This document shows, piece after piece, positions 45,601 to 57,131 of a stretch of 64,000 nucleotides of DNA. The notes under the pieces are model-generated. The model had not been told where the DNA came from. It did no database searches and saw nothing but the letters and a program-made list of their open reading frames with translations. Source of the stretch: Undaria pinnatifida (lineage: Eukaryota > Sar > Phaeophyceae > Laminariales > Alariaceae); contig JABAKD010000020.1 of NCBI GenBank assembly GCA_012845835.1, positions 15,660,306 through 15,724,305 on the forward strand, read 5' to 3'. Each line of letters opens with the position of its first letter. Position 1 is the first letter of the stretch. The position numbers and the translations under genes are program-made.

Positions 45601-48600
45601 TACATGCGCACATACATCACACCTTAATAATACACATTTGTTGCTGAACATGACGAGCGTCCACGGGTTTCGATTTTGGTAAGTTTCACGCAGCTTCAGA
45701 TATCAAGCCAGGGGGAATTTTGAACATCCAGCAGACTGGCTTGCCCTTCTTTCTAGAGTATCTATCGCTGGTACTTACACAACGCGCGTGTTTTGACAAG
45801 CGTGCATTCATATTGCCGCTCATCAGACACAGGCCTTAAGATGTTGTTCAATCCGTATTTAGACTATCTGAGCGGCATTATTGCATCCGTAATGCCACTT
45901 TTCATACACAGTTCTGAATATGTCACAGCACTTGTGTTTGTTCATTTAAGAATCAGGTGTTCCTCTAGCTACTTGTTTCTCATCAAGGCGGCGAATTAAA
46001 ATATGGACTATGTAGTCTACTGGTATCTTGTTGGTTCGCGGTCACTATCCTGAGTTCACTCTGTATGTTATTCAAGATGCGGGGAAAAACAATATGCAGC
46101 GAAACTCGGCTTGTTACTTCTCGCCGGTGTCCTGTGTGTTCAAGTTGTAACTACGTTACAGCCATGAGTATGCGGGAAAGTTGCAGGACACACTGCAAGA
46201 AACATTACTATAGGACGGACTGTCGGCCAGTGCAACAACCCGTCGAGTACGTCAGCCCGTATCATGAGCACTGTTCCGAGATGATCTGTTGACGGCCTCG
46301 CCCACTTCGATTCCTTCTTCTTTTTCTCGTTTTGTCTATTCGTACTATGTCCTATCGTCTTTCCTTGTTTCTCTCTCCTTTTTCTTTTCCGTTTTTGGCC
46401 GCAATCGTCATTGTCCAAAATAACTTCTCATTTTCTTGTCCATCACTCGTAATCTTCACAGACTCTTCGGTACCACCTCCGAGGCCCTCATCACAAGAGA
46501 GAGCTTCGACACGCATCATGCTATCGCCAAAGGCAGGTTGTGTGTGGGATTCTCCGTTACCACGCAGCCACCACATGAGTCGTGTGGGCGGTGTACCGGC
46601 TGATTCGGATGTAATATTTTTCCCACGGCAATAGTCGAGCAGGCGTCACGTTTCTGTGTTTGAACAGTCTCTACTATTATTATGTACAACTGAACGAGGA
46701 ATAGCAGGAGACCGCCCTCGCTTGAATGAACGACATCATGCAACGGTATGGTCGGTTGCAGCGCAAGGGACATCACTCACTCCGCCTTTCATATGATGCC
46801 ACGGCTCCGCCTTTCGTGGCGACCTAGACAAAAGTCGAAAGTACTCCGAACGCTCGATTGTAGCTAGTCAGGTAGAAATAGAAATAATTGACCACAAAAG
46901 GACCACCATTATGAAAACGCTTTTAATAATTGATTCACAGAAGGGGGGGGCACCAATCGTACTGTCTGGGCGAAGAACAGCTGGAAGCCCCAGCATGGGA
47001 GGTGAAGCCCACGGGCGAAAAGAGGAGGCACCTACGTGAACGGGTACGGGCCCTCCTCCTTACCCTGCAGTGTATACGTTGGTACCGAAGGCTGTGTTCG
47101 AGATTTCATCGGCAATTGGACCTTCATTTGTCACACCCAACCGTTTCTATTTGGACGCACATGCTACCGTAGAAGTACACACTCGGTGGGAATCCGAGGA
47201 TCCTCACTTTACAAGGCCTCCGAACGTCGATCAAACCCGACGTTGACATACATTGTTAACCTAACATCGGCGGGCAGTCCCACGATGGGATATGTGTTCA
47301 GCTAATACTTTAGGAATTTACGAAACACGGACGGGAATCGAAATATTTCGCAGGTAGTTCCTCAATTGAACCGTCCCGCCATGCAGACGCTATTGGTGAT
47401 CGGAATCCTGCTAGCCCTACCGCAGCATGCATCCTTGTTGGTCGTCCTTCGATCGTCAAACATGCGCAGCGGCCATCCCGCTTTGCAAGCTCTCCTCTAC
47501 CTTAAGGCCCAGCACTAAGACTCATGCCACGGTTGGCGGACATGCATCGCAGCTAAGGTTTCTGAGTTCTTTTACACGGACAGCTCCCTACCTTTGAACC
47601 TACAGTAAACTCTGAGAGAAGCTTGAAATGCAGACGAGGGTGAAACAAAACCGATGAGCTAGGTATGCATCGGAAACGCCCGCCACGGTAGAGATATTCC
47701 AACTTGTGTTGGAGGCTCTTCACTTAAGAATATCTTTGGAAAAAGTTGAATGCGCGAGAAGTCGGCGAGCAATCTCATGGTCAAGGTGTCGAAGGAGCAA
47801 TATTAATAATGCTGCAAACCGAGAATGATAGTGCGACGATTAAACAAGCCTTATCATTCAGAACAATTAAAGGCGAAAAATGTTATCTATCATACGACCC
47901 AATCGCAGCACGCTTCCGACTAATGTCGTAAAACGATAACGGCATTCCAACAGTGTTGGGTGCACGATTATTTCCCGAGTTAGTTCGTATCGTACCGCCA
48001 GGTGGAAATAGCTTAGAGGCCCCTATCGCTGACGCATGGTACGGTAGCGGGTGCAACCTAAATCTTAAATGGCCTCATAATTGAGGAGCTCATTTAACAA
48101 CCCAAACACTGACTTTGGCAAAAAAAAGTCAAGAAACTTAATTCCGATGCCTATTTCCTCGTCCTAAAGGTGTGCAACGAAAAATATGTCAACACACAGT
48201 ACAGGCGGTATTCAAACATTTGAAAGCATCTCCTCGGTCGATGAATGATACAGCCCCCTCGAACAAGAACATTCTCGCCAAAAACGGGTTACACCTGTCG
48301 TACGAGATGGCTTACCTCCGTTGTAGACAGCCTCATTTGAGATGAACCGAGCCATCCCGCCGATGGAAACGAGGCACTCGGTTTCGGCGTAGATAGCACC
48401 TAGTTCGCCATGACGCGTGACAAGAAACGGTCGAATTGGTTCATCTCTGAGGATACCTTACTAGAAAATATGTTATGTACACTTTGAATAACAGCCTATC
48501 TAGCGCTATCCCCAACCCTACCCCTTAACCAATCGAACCTAATCAACCGATACATTGAAACTGCCATTCGTTTCATACACAGCTGTAGTGGCGTACTAAA

Positions 48601-51600
48601 ACCCTTTTCTCGAATACCGGGTAAGTGATATGTTTTACTGCGGTTTCCATCTACGTGCCGGTCATTCGTTGCACGTCCAGAGCGATCGCCGAATCCCCCC
48701 GTCGGGACATGGTATGGAGATGCCGTGATGCCAACATTCGTACGTGTCACATCATAGAAGGGCGCAAGAATCGCAGCGGCATCGTGGCGCATGGAAATAC
48801 CGCCGATGGGACTAATCGTTTTTGTGCCACTATCATATGGACACCTGGCACCAGGGGCAAGTATGTGTGGTGTGGTGTACTCGTAGAGAAGGACTGTCAG
48901 CGTAAGAGCATACGAAGTCTTTGTAGCCGCATCCACTTCAAGTGTAACTGCACCCACTTTAAGGGACACTGCATCCACTTCAACTGGAACTTTACGACAT
49001 CGCATTACGGTGGGATGCGTTTCTCAGCCGAAAAAGGGCTGATACCATTCTTGTGTCAGGTCACTGATGTCGTGCACGCGAGCGTTTGAAGAGGGTGGCA
49101 TCCGGCTCTCCTAAACACGCGGGGTCAGAAACCTCCCCCGCAGCATCTCCTCCTCCAGTTTTGATCGATCAAGCGACCAATCAGAAACGTATTTGATCGA
49201 TCGAGCTAACCTCGCACCCGACCATAACATTGGCGTTGACTCAATCTCGTGGAAGCCGAAGCCGTGCCGTGTGGTGTCATCGTCTTGGACGCATGCTACT
49301 AATAGTGCGGCAGAGGTGCACCATTATGTTTCTGAGGATTATGACGTGAGCAGCTCTATACCCCCACCCAAAAGTGTTTTTGAGTTCACTGAACGACATA
49401 TCCACGAGCTAGGTACCCAAGAATAGGCATTGCGATTTCGAAAACGAAAAGGGATTCCGACGGTTGCGCGTTAACGAGCCCCGTCGTTCAGAAATAATTG
49501 GAGCCGAAAAGTGGTATACCTCAATACATACGCGCTCTTAGCGTGGCGAGTGCGTCGTCGCCGTACTTCAGTAATATATCATCACCAAACCGCACACTCA
49601 TTGTAGCGGTGGGCGTGTTCAACCGAAGCGTTATGCATGTAGAACGACAAACTGTGTATGTTGTTCATAAGCTTTCTCGAAGTCATTTTATCATATAATA
49701 TGCCAGAACATGTGGGGCATAGCAGCAGCATAGATAGTCTATCCCGGTAGAAAACATCTGTATTTCTCACCATATACTTCGTATGTTTTAGGCGGTTGGT
49801 TGGCGATTTTAGTTAAATTTACATTTTTGTGCAACTGGTGCTTGCTGTATATAGCCCACCTCCGTGAAACCTTGCAGAGTTGGCGTCGAACGTAGTATTC
49901 CCCGTTTCAAAGACGGCGCTTGATTTATCATCCAGGTAGATTGCACCTAGCAGACGGTAGACAATGTTAGTGTTGTACGTGGTACACCGTTCCCCTCCGG
50001 ATGTAGTTGGCTTGAAAATCTCCCGGGGCGGGTTGAAAGTGAGAAGAAGAGGGAACACAAAACACAACAAGACTTTCCGTGTTCTGATGGGCGAAACCAG
50101 GTATGACAACGATGAAAAACGAAAGAAACCTAAATAACACAACCGGGCAAGCAACACCGACCAGCCCAACAAGTACGTGCTTTAAAATATAATTCGTGCG
50201 TATGAAGCATGACCAAGGGCTAAGCGTCCTGTATTACCAAAATATAAATACACTCCAGCTGTGAGATCGAATATTTTGTCGAAACTCATCCTTGCAAGCT
50301 GTGTGTGATACTCCGATCGCGCGTATTACGTGTTGTGTGTCCTCATGAAGGATGTAGGTCGGCGAATCCCCTTGCAACTACAGTGTAGCTACCAAGCTCA
50401 ACAGGGTGATGTTAGTCAGTCTGTGAGCAGAAAATAAAACCCGTTTTTGAGGAGGACAAGATCTGACAGCTGTGGAAGGAAATGCATCAGTTTATCAAGT
50501 GTATCCTGTAAGTCGTATAACCGGTGAGGGGAGGGCGGAGGTTTTAAGGACGTGGGGGCCTGGGTTAGATCAAGGGCGAGCGGGGGAACGTGGGGGGGGG
50601 GGGGGGGCGAGCGGGACAACTCAATCTGTGCGTGGAAACTATCAATCCTTCAAGGGTATACATCTGACGGCTTTGGGAATAATGCACCAGTTTATCATGT
50701 ACGAAGTACATCCCGTAAGTAGTACAACCGGTGAGGAGAGGGCGGAGTGTTCGAGGGGGTGGGGGGGGTTCGGGGTGAAATGTTTTTTTTAACAGCTTTA
50801 GGTCGCATAGATGTAGAGGTTTGCTATACGCGCGGTGCTAGGTTTAGGCGATGGTGAGGGTGGTGAGGAAGGAGGGGGCGTTTGAGGAGGGAGGGGGGTG
50901 AATTGAAGCAGTGGCAAGGATGGCTCTAGAAAGATAATGAGGTGATATCAAGTGCCTTGTGTTGTAGTATCATAATCAATCATACCCACTTTTCACTATC
51001 GGGTTTGAGCTATCATACCCCCTTTTTCATTACCATACTATCATCTTATCATACTATCATATATCAATCATATCATGTCATATAATATCATATCATATCA
51101 TCTTCATACCATATTATATGGTATCATACAGTCAGATCACATTATCTCAAACAGTCATATCACATTTTCTCATACAGCCATATTATATTGTATCATACAG
51201 TCATACTATCATGCTATCATGTCATACCGTATCACAACATACTATCATGTTGTCATACCATCATACTATCAAAGTATCAAGCTATCAAACTATCAAGCTA
51301 TCATACTATCACACCATCACGCTACCAAACTACCACACCATCACACTACCACGCTACCATACTATCATACTCGCGCGATCGACTCCGTACCTTACGAACT
51401 GCCAGACTATTGGCGATTGTTTTGCCGCAGAATAGCTAACCATGCCATTTGGAGGCTGATGCAGGTATTACAATTTGAAGTTAAGCAGCACCAAACTAAG
51501 CTTAGCATCGCAAAGGCACTGGGAGGCTACTCGCGTAAGTAACGCCGAGCCACGGCAACCAAGGTTCCAGAAGCGACACCCCTACCATACGTAGGCTAGG

Positions 51601-53098
51601 TCCACGCGTCTTTGCCGGAATTATCGGGCGACCGCTGCTGACCCTCAACCTTAGCCCTAACCTAAACCTAACCCTGTGACACCTGATATGTTGGACTCGG
51701 GTGAGAGCGTCATGCACCTAGGCGTAAATTCATATTGGAGGCGCCGACCTTTGCTACTCAAGGTGTAGGTCTTCGGCAAAATGGCCGTTTTAGTTGCAGG
51801 CAATCCCTATAGCTCCGGCAAAACATCCCTGCCCCTCGAGGGGAATGGGTCGCGTGGGGAGTTTTTGAAGTATTTGGATTCATTCGTCAAACATTACCAA
51901 ATGCGGGGCTACTATCAAGGCAAACTCGGTATGGGAAGACAAAGCTAATCGTGCCCCAAAACACCACCTCACAAAGAAAACGCGCCCTACCTCCGAATCT
52001 GGCTGTGTTCCTGTCAAATGTGTTTTCCGCGCTGCCTTGCGCCGTCACCGATGAGTTGTTGTACCCAGATATTACGCCTGGTGTTCGGTGAAGCGCGTCA
52101 AATAAACTCGTTTCACGATAGACATGTCAGAATGAAGACGTTACTGTTTGTCGGGCGTCTTTGCAACATAACTTTGTACGCACGGCCTCATGCGTTGTGT
52201 GGTTCAGACGACGAACACAAGGAAAGGTTGGCATGCTACAGTCGACGGCATGAGAGACTCCCAACCGCAGCACGCGGTGCACTAGTCATGCTGCGGCAGG
52301 GGCGGAGTACGTTTAGATCCAACATTTTCTCGTCGAAGGAGCCGCTCAACTGAAAAAACTCGCGATTAATTTTCAGTCTCATTGGTGTTTTAACGCTTTA
52401 ATCAATGGACTAACGGCACGCGGATGGGGTTTTGCAAAGGTCGACCTTTTGGGTGAGGTGTGGAGCTCCCTCATGTCAACAATGTAAGACGTTTAAAGCC
52501 CCTTTAGAGCCCCAACGCCCCTCCCTATACTCACTTCACGTAATATGTTCCCATAAACGTGTAATGGCATTAAACGCCTGATGACCCAGACACCAAGCAG
52601 AAACACCAGTATGCCGTAAGCAGTCCGACCACAGACACACGCCACACCAGGGGTAGCACTTCGTGGCCAACGTCTGTCGTTCCCGTCCTTACCAAAGACG
52701 ATCCCGTCACTACAATGTCATTGTATCCCTCCAAGCAATCAACGTGCTACTCCCTTTCCCCCCGGCGCGCTCGCTTCCCCCGTATCACGCACCCAATGCG
52801 GTACGGACATAGACCCTCGAGTAATAAATGAACATCTACTCATAGTAGTGCTCGTCATTGTCGTTCAAGTATGATGTTGAAGATGGCGGTTCTCTCACGC
52901 AGATTCAACACGGCGAGAGTGAGCGCATGGTTCAACAGGGGCGGCGAGAACACCTAAATCGCCGTAACTTCCGTCGCGCGTTCGACACAACGACGAGCGC
53001 AGCTTCAACAGGGGGTGTACCTCCGAACACGTCCGCGCTGTTGGCAGTGAAGTTTGTGCCACTGATGATCAGCCTAGAATTGTCCAGAAGAACAGCAC
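31516..53098 (-). CDS. Pmp-repeat, Cys-rich, multi-pass membrane receptor-like protein (18+ exons, 5' end not found)
   Basis: Eighteen minus-strand exons join in phase into about 1,537 codons: 53098-53021, 49946-49860, 48399-48316, 44801-44718, 43987-43904, 42748-42665, 42322-42242, 41588-41505, 41082-40839, 39278-39124, 38613-38557, 38258-38074, 37751-37604, 37127-36981, 36254-36037, 35537-35421, 35108-34524, 33606-31516 (stop TGA). The N-terminal part is a row of ~28-residue repeats of the form GGAI..., F..N.A...GG, the Pmp (polymorphic outer-membrane protein, chlamydial-type) beta-helix repeat. Then a Cys-rich stalk (GYTGPYCAVCTEGF), about nine hydrophobic membrane segments and a long charged tail. 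Proteins of this design occur in stramenopiles; function is unproven, but an extracellular adhesion or sensing role is a fair inference. Signal peptide and first exons are missing from the model; more repeat exons could hide in the 45-48 kb and 50-53 kb introns. Confidence 0.82.
34524..36254 (-). other. Membrane-domain exons of the receptor gene
   Basis: Exon 36254-36037 has CAVCTEGFAPGYSHTCKSC followed by the first membrane helix (AVGVMLGISVLSLVVLGFI). Exon 35537-35421 has TAVKIVVVVWQIVTQ. Exon 35108-34524 has three or four more helices, including LLMATLGPVIIMFALGCTYV, SIALFVIFVVYATVSHTIL and ALMVVVYPVGFPCAFGWWLF, and ends RQRYYYE at the donor. Long open frames that continue past these donors are intron read-through. 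Confidence 0.82.
36981..39278 (-). other. Last repeats and Cys-rich stalk exons of the receptor gene
   Basis: Exons 39278-39124 (KFKGCRFTHNHASEDGGAI), 38613-38557 (DIIRDCNFTSNRAG), 38258-38074 (NTLFSYNGAGNEGPAI, FLENNFYC), 37751-37604 (ECRFATVCSRCAGKC) and 37127-36981 (VPGFYRSS, ECFYKEACQGG, YCATGYTGPY). The order PGFYR, CxxxxCxGG, YCxxGYTGPYCAVC is the usual Cys-rich module next to the membrane in this protein design. Confidence 0.8.
39954..40316. repeat. TATAG pentanucleotide microsatellite (~360 bp)
   Basis: gtata/tatag units repeat about 70 times with scattered interruptions (gtgta, gaata, gttta). It lies in the receptor intron between 40838 and 39279. The 155-codon minus frame of Tyr/Leu/Ile repeats over it is an artefact. 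Confidence 0.97.
43405..43870. repeat. Three diverged copies of a ~130-200 bp intronic unit
   Basis: Copies begin with ctgttcaccaggt-type sequences at about 43408, 43610 and 43740. Each continues through a ggtgaggt/gagctcctc-type block and ends near gtagcacacg / cgaagcatgcgtg / gtagcatacgcg. They lie in the receptor intron just before exon 43987-43904, and a fainter relative sits near 52440-52480 in an upstream intron. They may be traces of exon-plus-intron duplication. Confidence 0.5.
45060..45290 (+). repeat. 5S-rRNA-like interspersed repeat, copy 1
   Basis: Same order as the copy at 51345-51600: a tail of tatcata units, cgcgcaagtgattctgtacc, gtagctaaccat, a degraded 5S-like block (gaatgttaaacagcac), then gacgccgagccacc and an A run. 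It is more diverged than copy 2. It lies in an intron of the receptor gene. Confidence 0.5.
50240..50950 (+). repeat. Dispersed repeat family A copy
   Basis: Starts with cactccagctgtgagatcga and contains gcaagctgtgtgtgatactc, ctgacagctgtggaagg, atgcatcagtttatcaagtg and accggtgaggggagggcgga, the last two blocks appearing twice. It ends near gatatcaagtgcc. The other copies are near 54090, 60640-61740 (reverse), 63285 and 63974. It lies in an intron of the receptor gene. Confidence 0.75.
51000..51375. repeat. Degenerate tatca/tatcatac microsatellite
   Basis: Long run of tatcat, atcata and ctatcaaa units grading into taccacac units. It directly precedes the 5S-like repeat. Overlapping Tyr/Ile/His-rich open frames are artefacts. 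Confidence 0.9.
51345..51600 (+). repeat. 5S-rRNA-like interspersed repeat, copy 2
   Basis: After tatca microsatellite and cgcgcgatcgactccgtacc comes aatagctaaccatgcc, then gaagttaagcagc (51478-51490), the conserved 5S rRNA core. ctgggaggctactcgcg follows where 5S has its loop E/helix region, and gccgagccacgg closes it. This looks like a 5S-derived retroposon (SINE3-like) or a 5S pseudogene, not an intact 5S gene. Confidence 0.5.
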
Positions 53099-53429
53099 CT
53101 TTCCCCAAATTGGTGTCGGACCGATTGGTAGAAGCCGTTCCAAATGCGCACACGAAGCAATAGGACAAGAAGCGACGCGGTCAAACGTGTTAGCAGGGTG
53201 TAGGGGTCGTTGTCGGGGTGATGGTTGTAGCGTTGATCATGGTGTTGGGTTGGGAGGTTTGTGACGAATATGGTTTGGGTGGAGGAGATTAGGGTGCCTC
53301 CATTGCCGTCGCCTGGACTAGTTTATTTCAACACATGCCACACGCGTCCAACAATACGAAGTGCATCAGTATTGATTTCCCATGCTTGCGGTATAGCTCT
53401 GCAGCATCAGCACTACTCTCACTCAATTG

Positions 53430-53610
53430 TGCCACCACCATCACCACCACCACCCCAACCACCACCATAACTCCACCGCCGCCACCACCGCTATACCACC
53501 GCTGCTACTACCACCGCCACCGCCACCACCATCACCATCACCACCATTGCCAATACCATCTCCACCACCACCGCCACTACCACAACTACCACCGTGACTA
53601 CTACCGCCAC
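53430..53610. repeat. CCA/CAC trinucleotide tract
   Basis: About 180 bp of ccaccaccatcaccaccg-type repeats with interruptions. His/Pro- or Gly/Val-rich open frames on either strand come from the repeat. It lies upstream of the first receptor exon seen (53098). Confidence 0.95.
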
Positions 53611-54089
53611 GGCCGCCGTTCCAACACCTCTCAAATAGAGTTCGCCTCGACCGAGGATTGAAGCCGTGACAACAAAGCGTGGCATGTGCCAAGACTCGCC
53701 ATAAAGCCATTTATAGCACGCCCCTGTATATGAAATAGCAAGTAGAAGCAAAGTGAAGCCTGTGGCGAGAGGGGTGCGGGGAGGATAGCGTCGCCATCAT
53801 CTCGCAGGTACGTGTCGACTATTGGTAGGCACGAAAGCCACCAATCCGGGCATCGAGGCAAAATAATAGCTTTATGATATAACAGGACAGATTATCCGAA
53901 GAGAGTGGTACTCGCGATCTGCTCGTGGTGCGCGTGGGATCGAGTCTGCAGTCGGCCGCCGCCGCTGCTGAAGCAATACGCGCTAGCCACACCCACATCG
54001 GTGCTGACTTCCGATTCCTTTTGTTTATATAGTTTTGGCGGGTGCATTGATTGGCTTCTGCTATGATCGATATTGTATGAAATTATAGT

Positions 54090-54500
54090 ACCCTTCAGGT
54101 GTGAGATCGAACATTTCGTCGGAACTCATATTTGCAAGCTGTGTATGTGATACTCCGATTGCGTTCATTACTGGGTGTGCGTCCTCATTAAGGACATAGA
54201 TAGGTCGGCGACTCGCCATAGAAATAGCTTGTACCAGGGTCAACAGGGCGATGCAAATTACTATGTGCTCGGAAACTGTGAAACCAATTTTTGAGGGGAC
54301 AAACTCTGACGCCTGTGGAATGCACTAGAATATTCTGTGTATACATATATCCTGTAGTCGTATGACCGGTAGGGGGGAAGGGGGCGGGTTAAGGGGGGAT
54401 TGATCGCACACATGAACAGGAGCATACTGCACGCGTGAAGATAGTAGGCGATGGTGGGGCGGCGGGAAGAGGGGGGGCGTGGGGGAGGGGGGCGTACTCA
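54090..54500 (+). repeat. Dispersed repeat family A copy, shortened
   Basis: Contains gtgagatcgaacatttcgtc, gcaagctgtgtatgtgatac and gtcctcattaagg in the family order, then gtatgaccggtaggggg. The opposite strand gives a 60-codon frame (54061-54243; ANMSSDEMFDLTPEG). A related reading is seen at 61620-61730, so the repeat may once have coded on that strand. Confidence 0.65.
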
Positions 54501-54619
54501 TTTGTTGCTTGCCTTGGTCATTTGACCATTGACCACGCATCCCTTTCGAGACGGAGCACCGTTCCTACTCAGAATAGAGACACCTCCAAAATTTTCCCGC
54601 TCATTACGCTTCTTTCATA

Positions 54620-56312
54620 TATTTCATTTCAACTGCTTGATTATCCTATCCCCGTCCTGTTTTGCCGTCTGCGGCCACCATCTATCTCATAGGATAGCGA
54701 TCGCCACCTCGCTATTCTCCAGTCTACCAAAGACTTCCACATCACATACATACGTCTAATTTCGTCACCTCCTCCTCTAACGCATCCCGTTCCTCTTTGC
54801 GTATTTCATGTCCTCCTACTATGTATGTGACTCCTACTCTATTGCTGTGCCACACGGGCACATATTTGTAGCCACGTCGTCCTCCTCCCGACTACTGGTG
54901 TATCTCTTCTTATTTCTGGTAGGTCCAGGTTCACTACACGAAATTGCAGTTTCAACTTTTTCGCGTAGTCCCTTAGGCCGTGCAGATAGATACGTTTTAA
55001 TTCTAACATATTCCGTCAACCCCCCGAATACCTCTATTAATAGGTCTTTCTCCTTTGTCATCTTATTTCTTAGCGCTAGCCTTTCCCTTTCTTCTATTAT
55101 TGCTTCTTTTACTTTTGTCTTGTACCCGCCAATTCTCTGTCGACAGGACCTTTGCTTGGCCTCCCCCTAAATCATTCCATTTTTTCTCTACTTCGTTGTT
55201 CCATCCTATTCCAGCTCTCCCTTTTGTAATTTTCTCCCACACAGCGCTATCTGATATCAACTATGATGGCTGGCAACCTCGTTTCTGGCATATTCTTTAC
55301 TTTAAACTGCCAGTTCAACTTCCTCCCGTCATCATTTGTTTTTATATGGGTACAGTCCTAGTTGTGCTCTTAATACTGTATTACTCGTCGTACTCGAGTA
55401 TCCTCATAGTATTATTTTAGCTGCTGTAATCTGCACTGTTTTCAGATGTGTTACGAACTTCGCGTTCCCTTCCCATCCTTCTCCTGCATACTCTAACTTC
55501 GGTACAATCACATTCATCATCATAATGCATATTTTAATCCTGGTGTCAAGGTGCGGGTCTGTTAGTATCGCATCCATCTTGCCTACTTGTGATTTACCCT
55601 TTCCTATTACGTTCGCTTTGTGTGCATCCCAAGAGCAATCCTTTGAGATGTCTATGCCAAGGTACATATATTGGTCTACGATCGTTAGTTCATCTTCTCC
55701 CCACTTCCATTTTATCATTTGAAATTTACCGAATTCGCCTCATATTCGTCACCTACAACTACTGCGCACTTTTTCACGTTCGCTGTCACTCTCCAGTTCC
55801 TAGTGTTCTCTAGTGCGTTCTCTACCTGTTTCTGCAATCCTTCGGTGGTTTCTGATACCCCCACGAAACCACCCTCAAACATCAACCAACCCCGACACCG
55901 TATCTTCCCTCATTGTGACTCCTTGATTTGCTACTTCGACTGCTACTATAATATCATTAGTATATACCTTGAACAGATTGGGTGATAGTGTACATCCCTG
56001 TGCAACTCCTTGTAAAGTATCAACACATGTACATTTGGATATTTCCGCGTCCAGTATCACAGCACTTCTCGCACATTCCGTCATGTCTTTCATCATTTTT
56101 CTCCACATCTTTCCTTTGATCCCAATTTCCCACATATTTTTCCACAATCCATCCCTCCATAATACTATTGTCATAGATAGGCCTTCTGTACATCTAGGGA
56201 GAAGCACTACGTTGTTAGCCCGGCGTCTTTCCTAATTTGAATTATCTTACCTAATGTGTGCACATCGTCTACGCACCTACGATTTTGCTCAAATCCTGCT
56301 TGCCGAGGCGCG
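54620..56312 (-). pseudogene. LINE (non-LTR retrotransposon) RT and C-terminal region, degenerate
   Basis: Reading leftward: AGFEQNRRCVDDVHTLGKII (about 56300), LWKNMWEIGIKGKMW, then LQGVAQGCTLSPNLF, the non-LTR RT fingerprint for the QG..LSP block. After a frame break the catalytic site reads FEGG where F/YADD is expected. Then follow TEGLQKQVENALENTRNW, YMYLGIDISKDCSWDAHK, TRIKICIMMMNVIVPKLEY, NTVLRAQLGLYP and a C-terminal zinc-knuckle-like CPCGTAIE. The end near 54640 reads RWWPQTAKQDGDRI. Several stops and frame breaks. The 5' part is cut off at a G run (56313-56328). Dead copy. Confidence 0.85.
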
Positions 56313-56439
56313 GGGGGGGGGGGGGGGGTCTGGGGGTGAGTTGATTGGGGATTCAAGACCATATAAATGAAATTGAGCTACTACTGCATGGATGGCTCGA
56401 AAGGTAAATATACGATATCACCTATCGATGTACCACGAT

Positions 56440-56560
56440 AGGCTTGCTTTGTTTTTTCCTTGGGGTGTTTTTCCACTCCAGACAGACTGTAGCCTGTCCC
56501 GTGACCACGGGCTCGATTACGCCAGTTAATCTGAGAACAACAAAAACCATTATCGGGCAT
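56440..56560 (+). repeat. Segment shared with the MULE interior (25850-25966)
   Basis: ttccttggggtgtttttcca, cctgtcccgtgaccacgg, and cagttaatctgagaacaaca here match the minus strand of about 25850-25966 at an estimated 70-75%. In both places the frame reads like CFF/VFF-GVF, ACPVTT and VN-RTT. Its origin is unknown. Confidence 0.55.
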
Positions 56561-57131
56561 GGGCCTGCTATTATTTCTGTGTCTGTATACCTTATCAATA
56601 TTTATAGTGTTCATTTTTGGGCCTGCTATTTCTGTGTCTATATGTCTTATCAAAGTATTACCAGCATTCTTTTGACGGAAACCTTGACACGCCCTACCAG
56701 CGTAAGTTATCATATAAGAAGTAAACATTGTGTATATGTTCCTCTTGTACCTTACGTGATATCCTTGGGCCCAAATCAAGTTAATCCAACAAGTACACTC
56801 GCCCGGACGTGCCACGATACTATTCTACGAACGTTCCACTACTTCGACTGCTATTGGACGTGCCACTACTACAAACGTGCACCCCCCCCCCCCCCGTATA
56901 TTCAACTATTACTATTCTTATTCAATCTACAGGAAATGTTTGAGCGTTGGTTGCAGAAGTTGCCTGACGGTACAATCAGGGTATTGGAGTCATATAGGCG
57001 TAGTACAGTTTCATTGTGCCGTACGCAACGGGGTGAGAATGCGAGCAGTTTGCACGGATTTCGTCGTTAACTCCAATACCTTACGCACTAAGGCAAAAAA
57101 GTAATAAAAAGACCCTCCTGAGCATAGTAAC

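Larger units (their letters stand above)
40839..53098 (-). other. Pmp-repeat exon series of the receptor gene
   Basis: Eight separate exons of 78-87 bp each encode exactly one repeat, and a ninth (41082-40839) encodes two and the start of a third. All of the single-repeat exons begin and end in phase 1, with the split Gly codon of the GG pair at each junction. Examples: GAVLLDNSRLIISGTNF, GAIYAETECLVSIGGMARF, GAVFARNKTTVTASGRTYF, GAMYLEYGDTVSIGG. Such exons can be added, lost or skipped without breaking the frame. Confidence 0.85.
53099..54619. other. Gap upstream of the receptor exons
   Basis: The 5' exons and promoter of the receptor gene are expected in or beyond this stretch, but I could not place any. 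It holds the CCA tract and a family A fragment (about 54090-54500). Confidence 0.5.

Noticed and set aside
46352..46576. Minus frame ending GLGG before a GT, considered as another Pmp exon
   Set aside because: It lacks the GAI start and the F..N.A core of the repeat and has no matching acceptor.
48900..49005. Short VEVDAVSLKVGAV-type repeats on the minus strand
   Set aside because: Only three 18-bp units, within an intron of the receptor gene, without splice signals that fit the exon series.
53335..53751. His/Pro-rich (plus) and Gly/Val-rich (minus) open frames
   Set aside because: Both are readings of the CCA trinucleotide tract.
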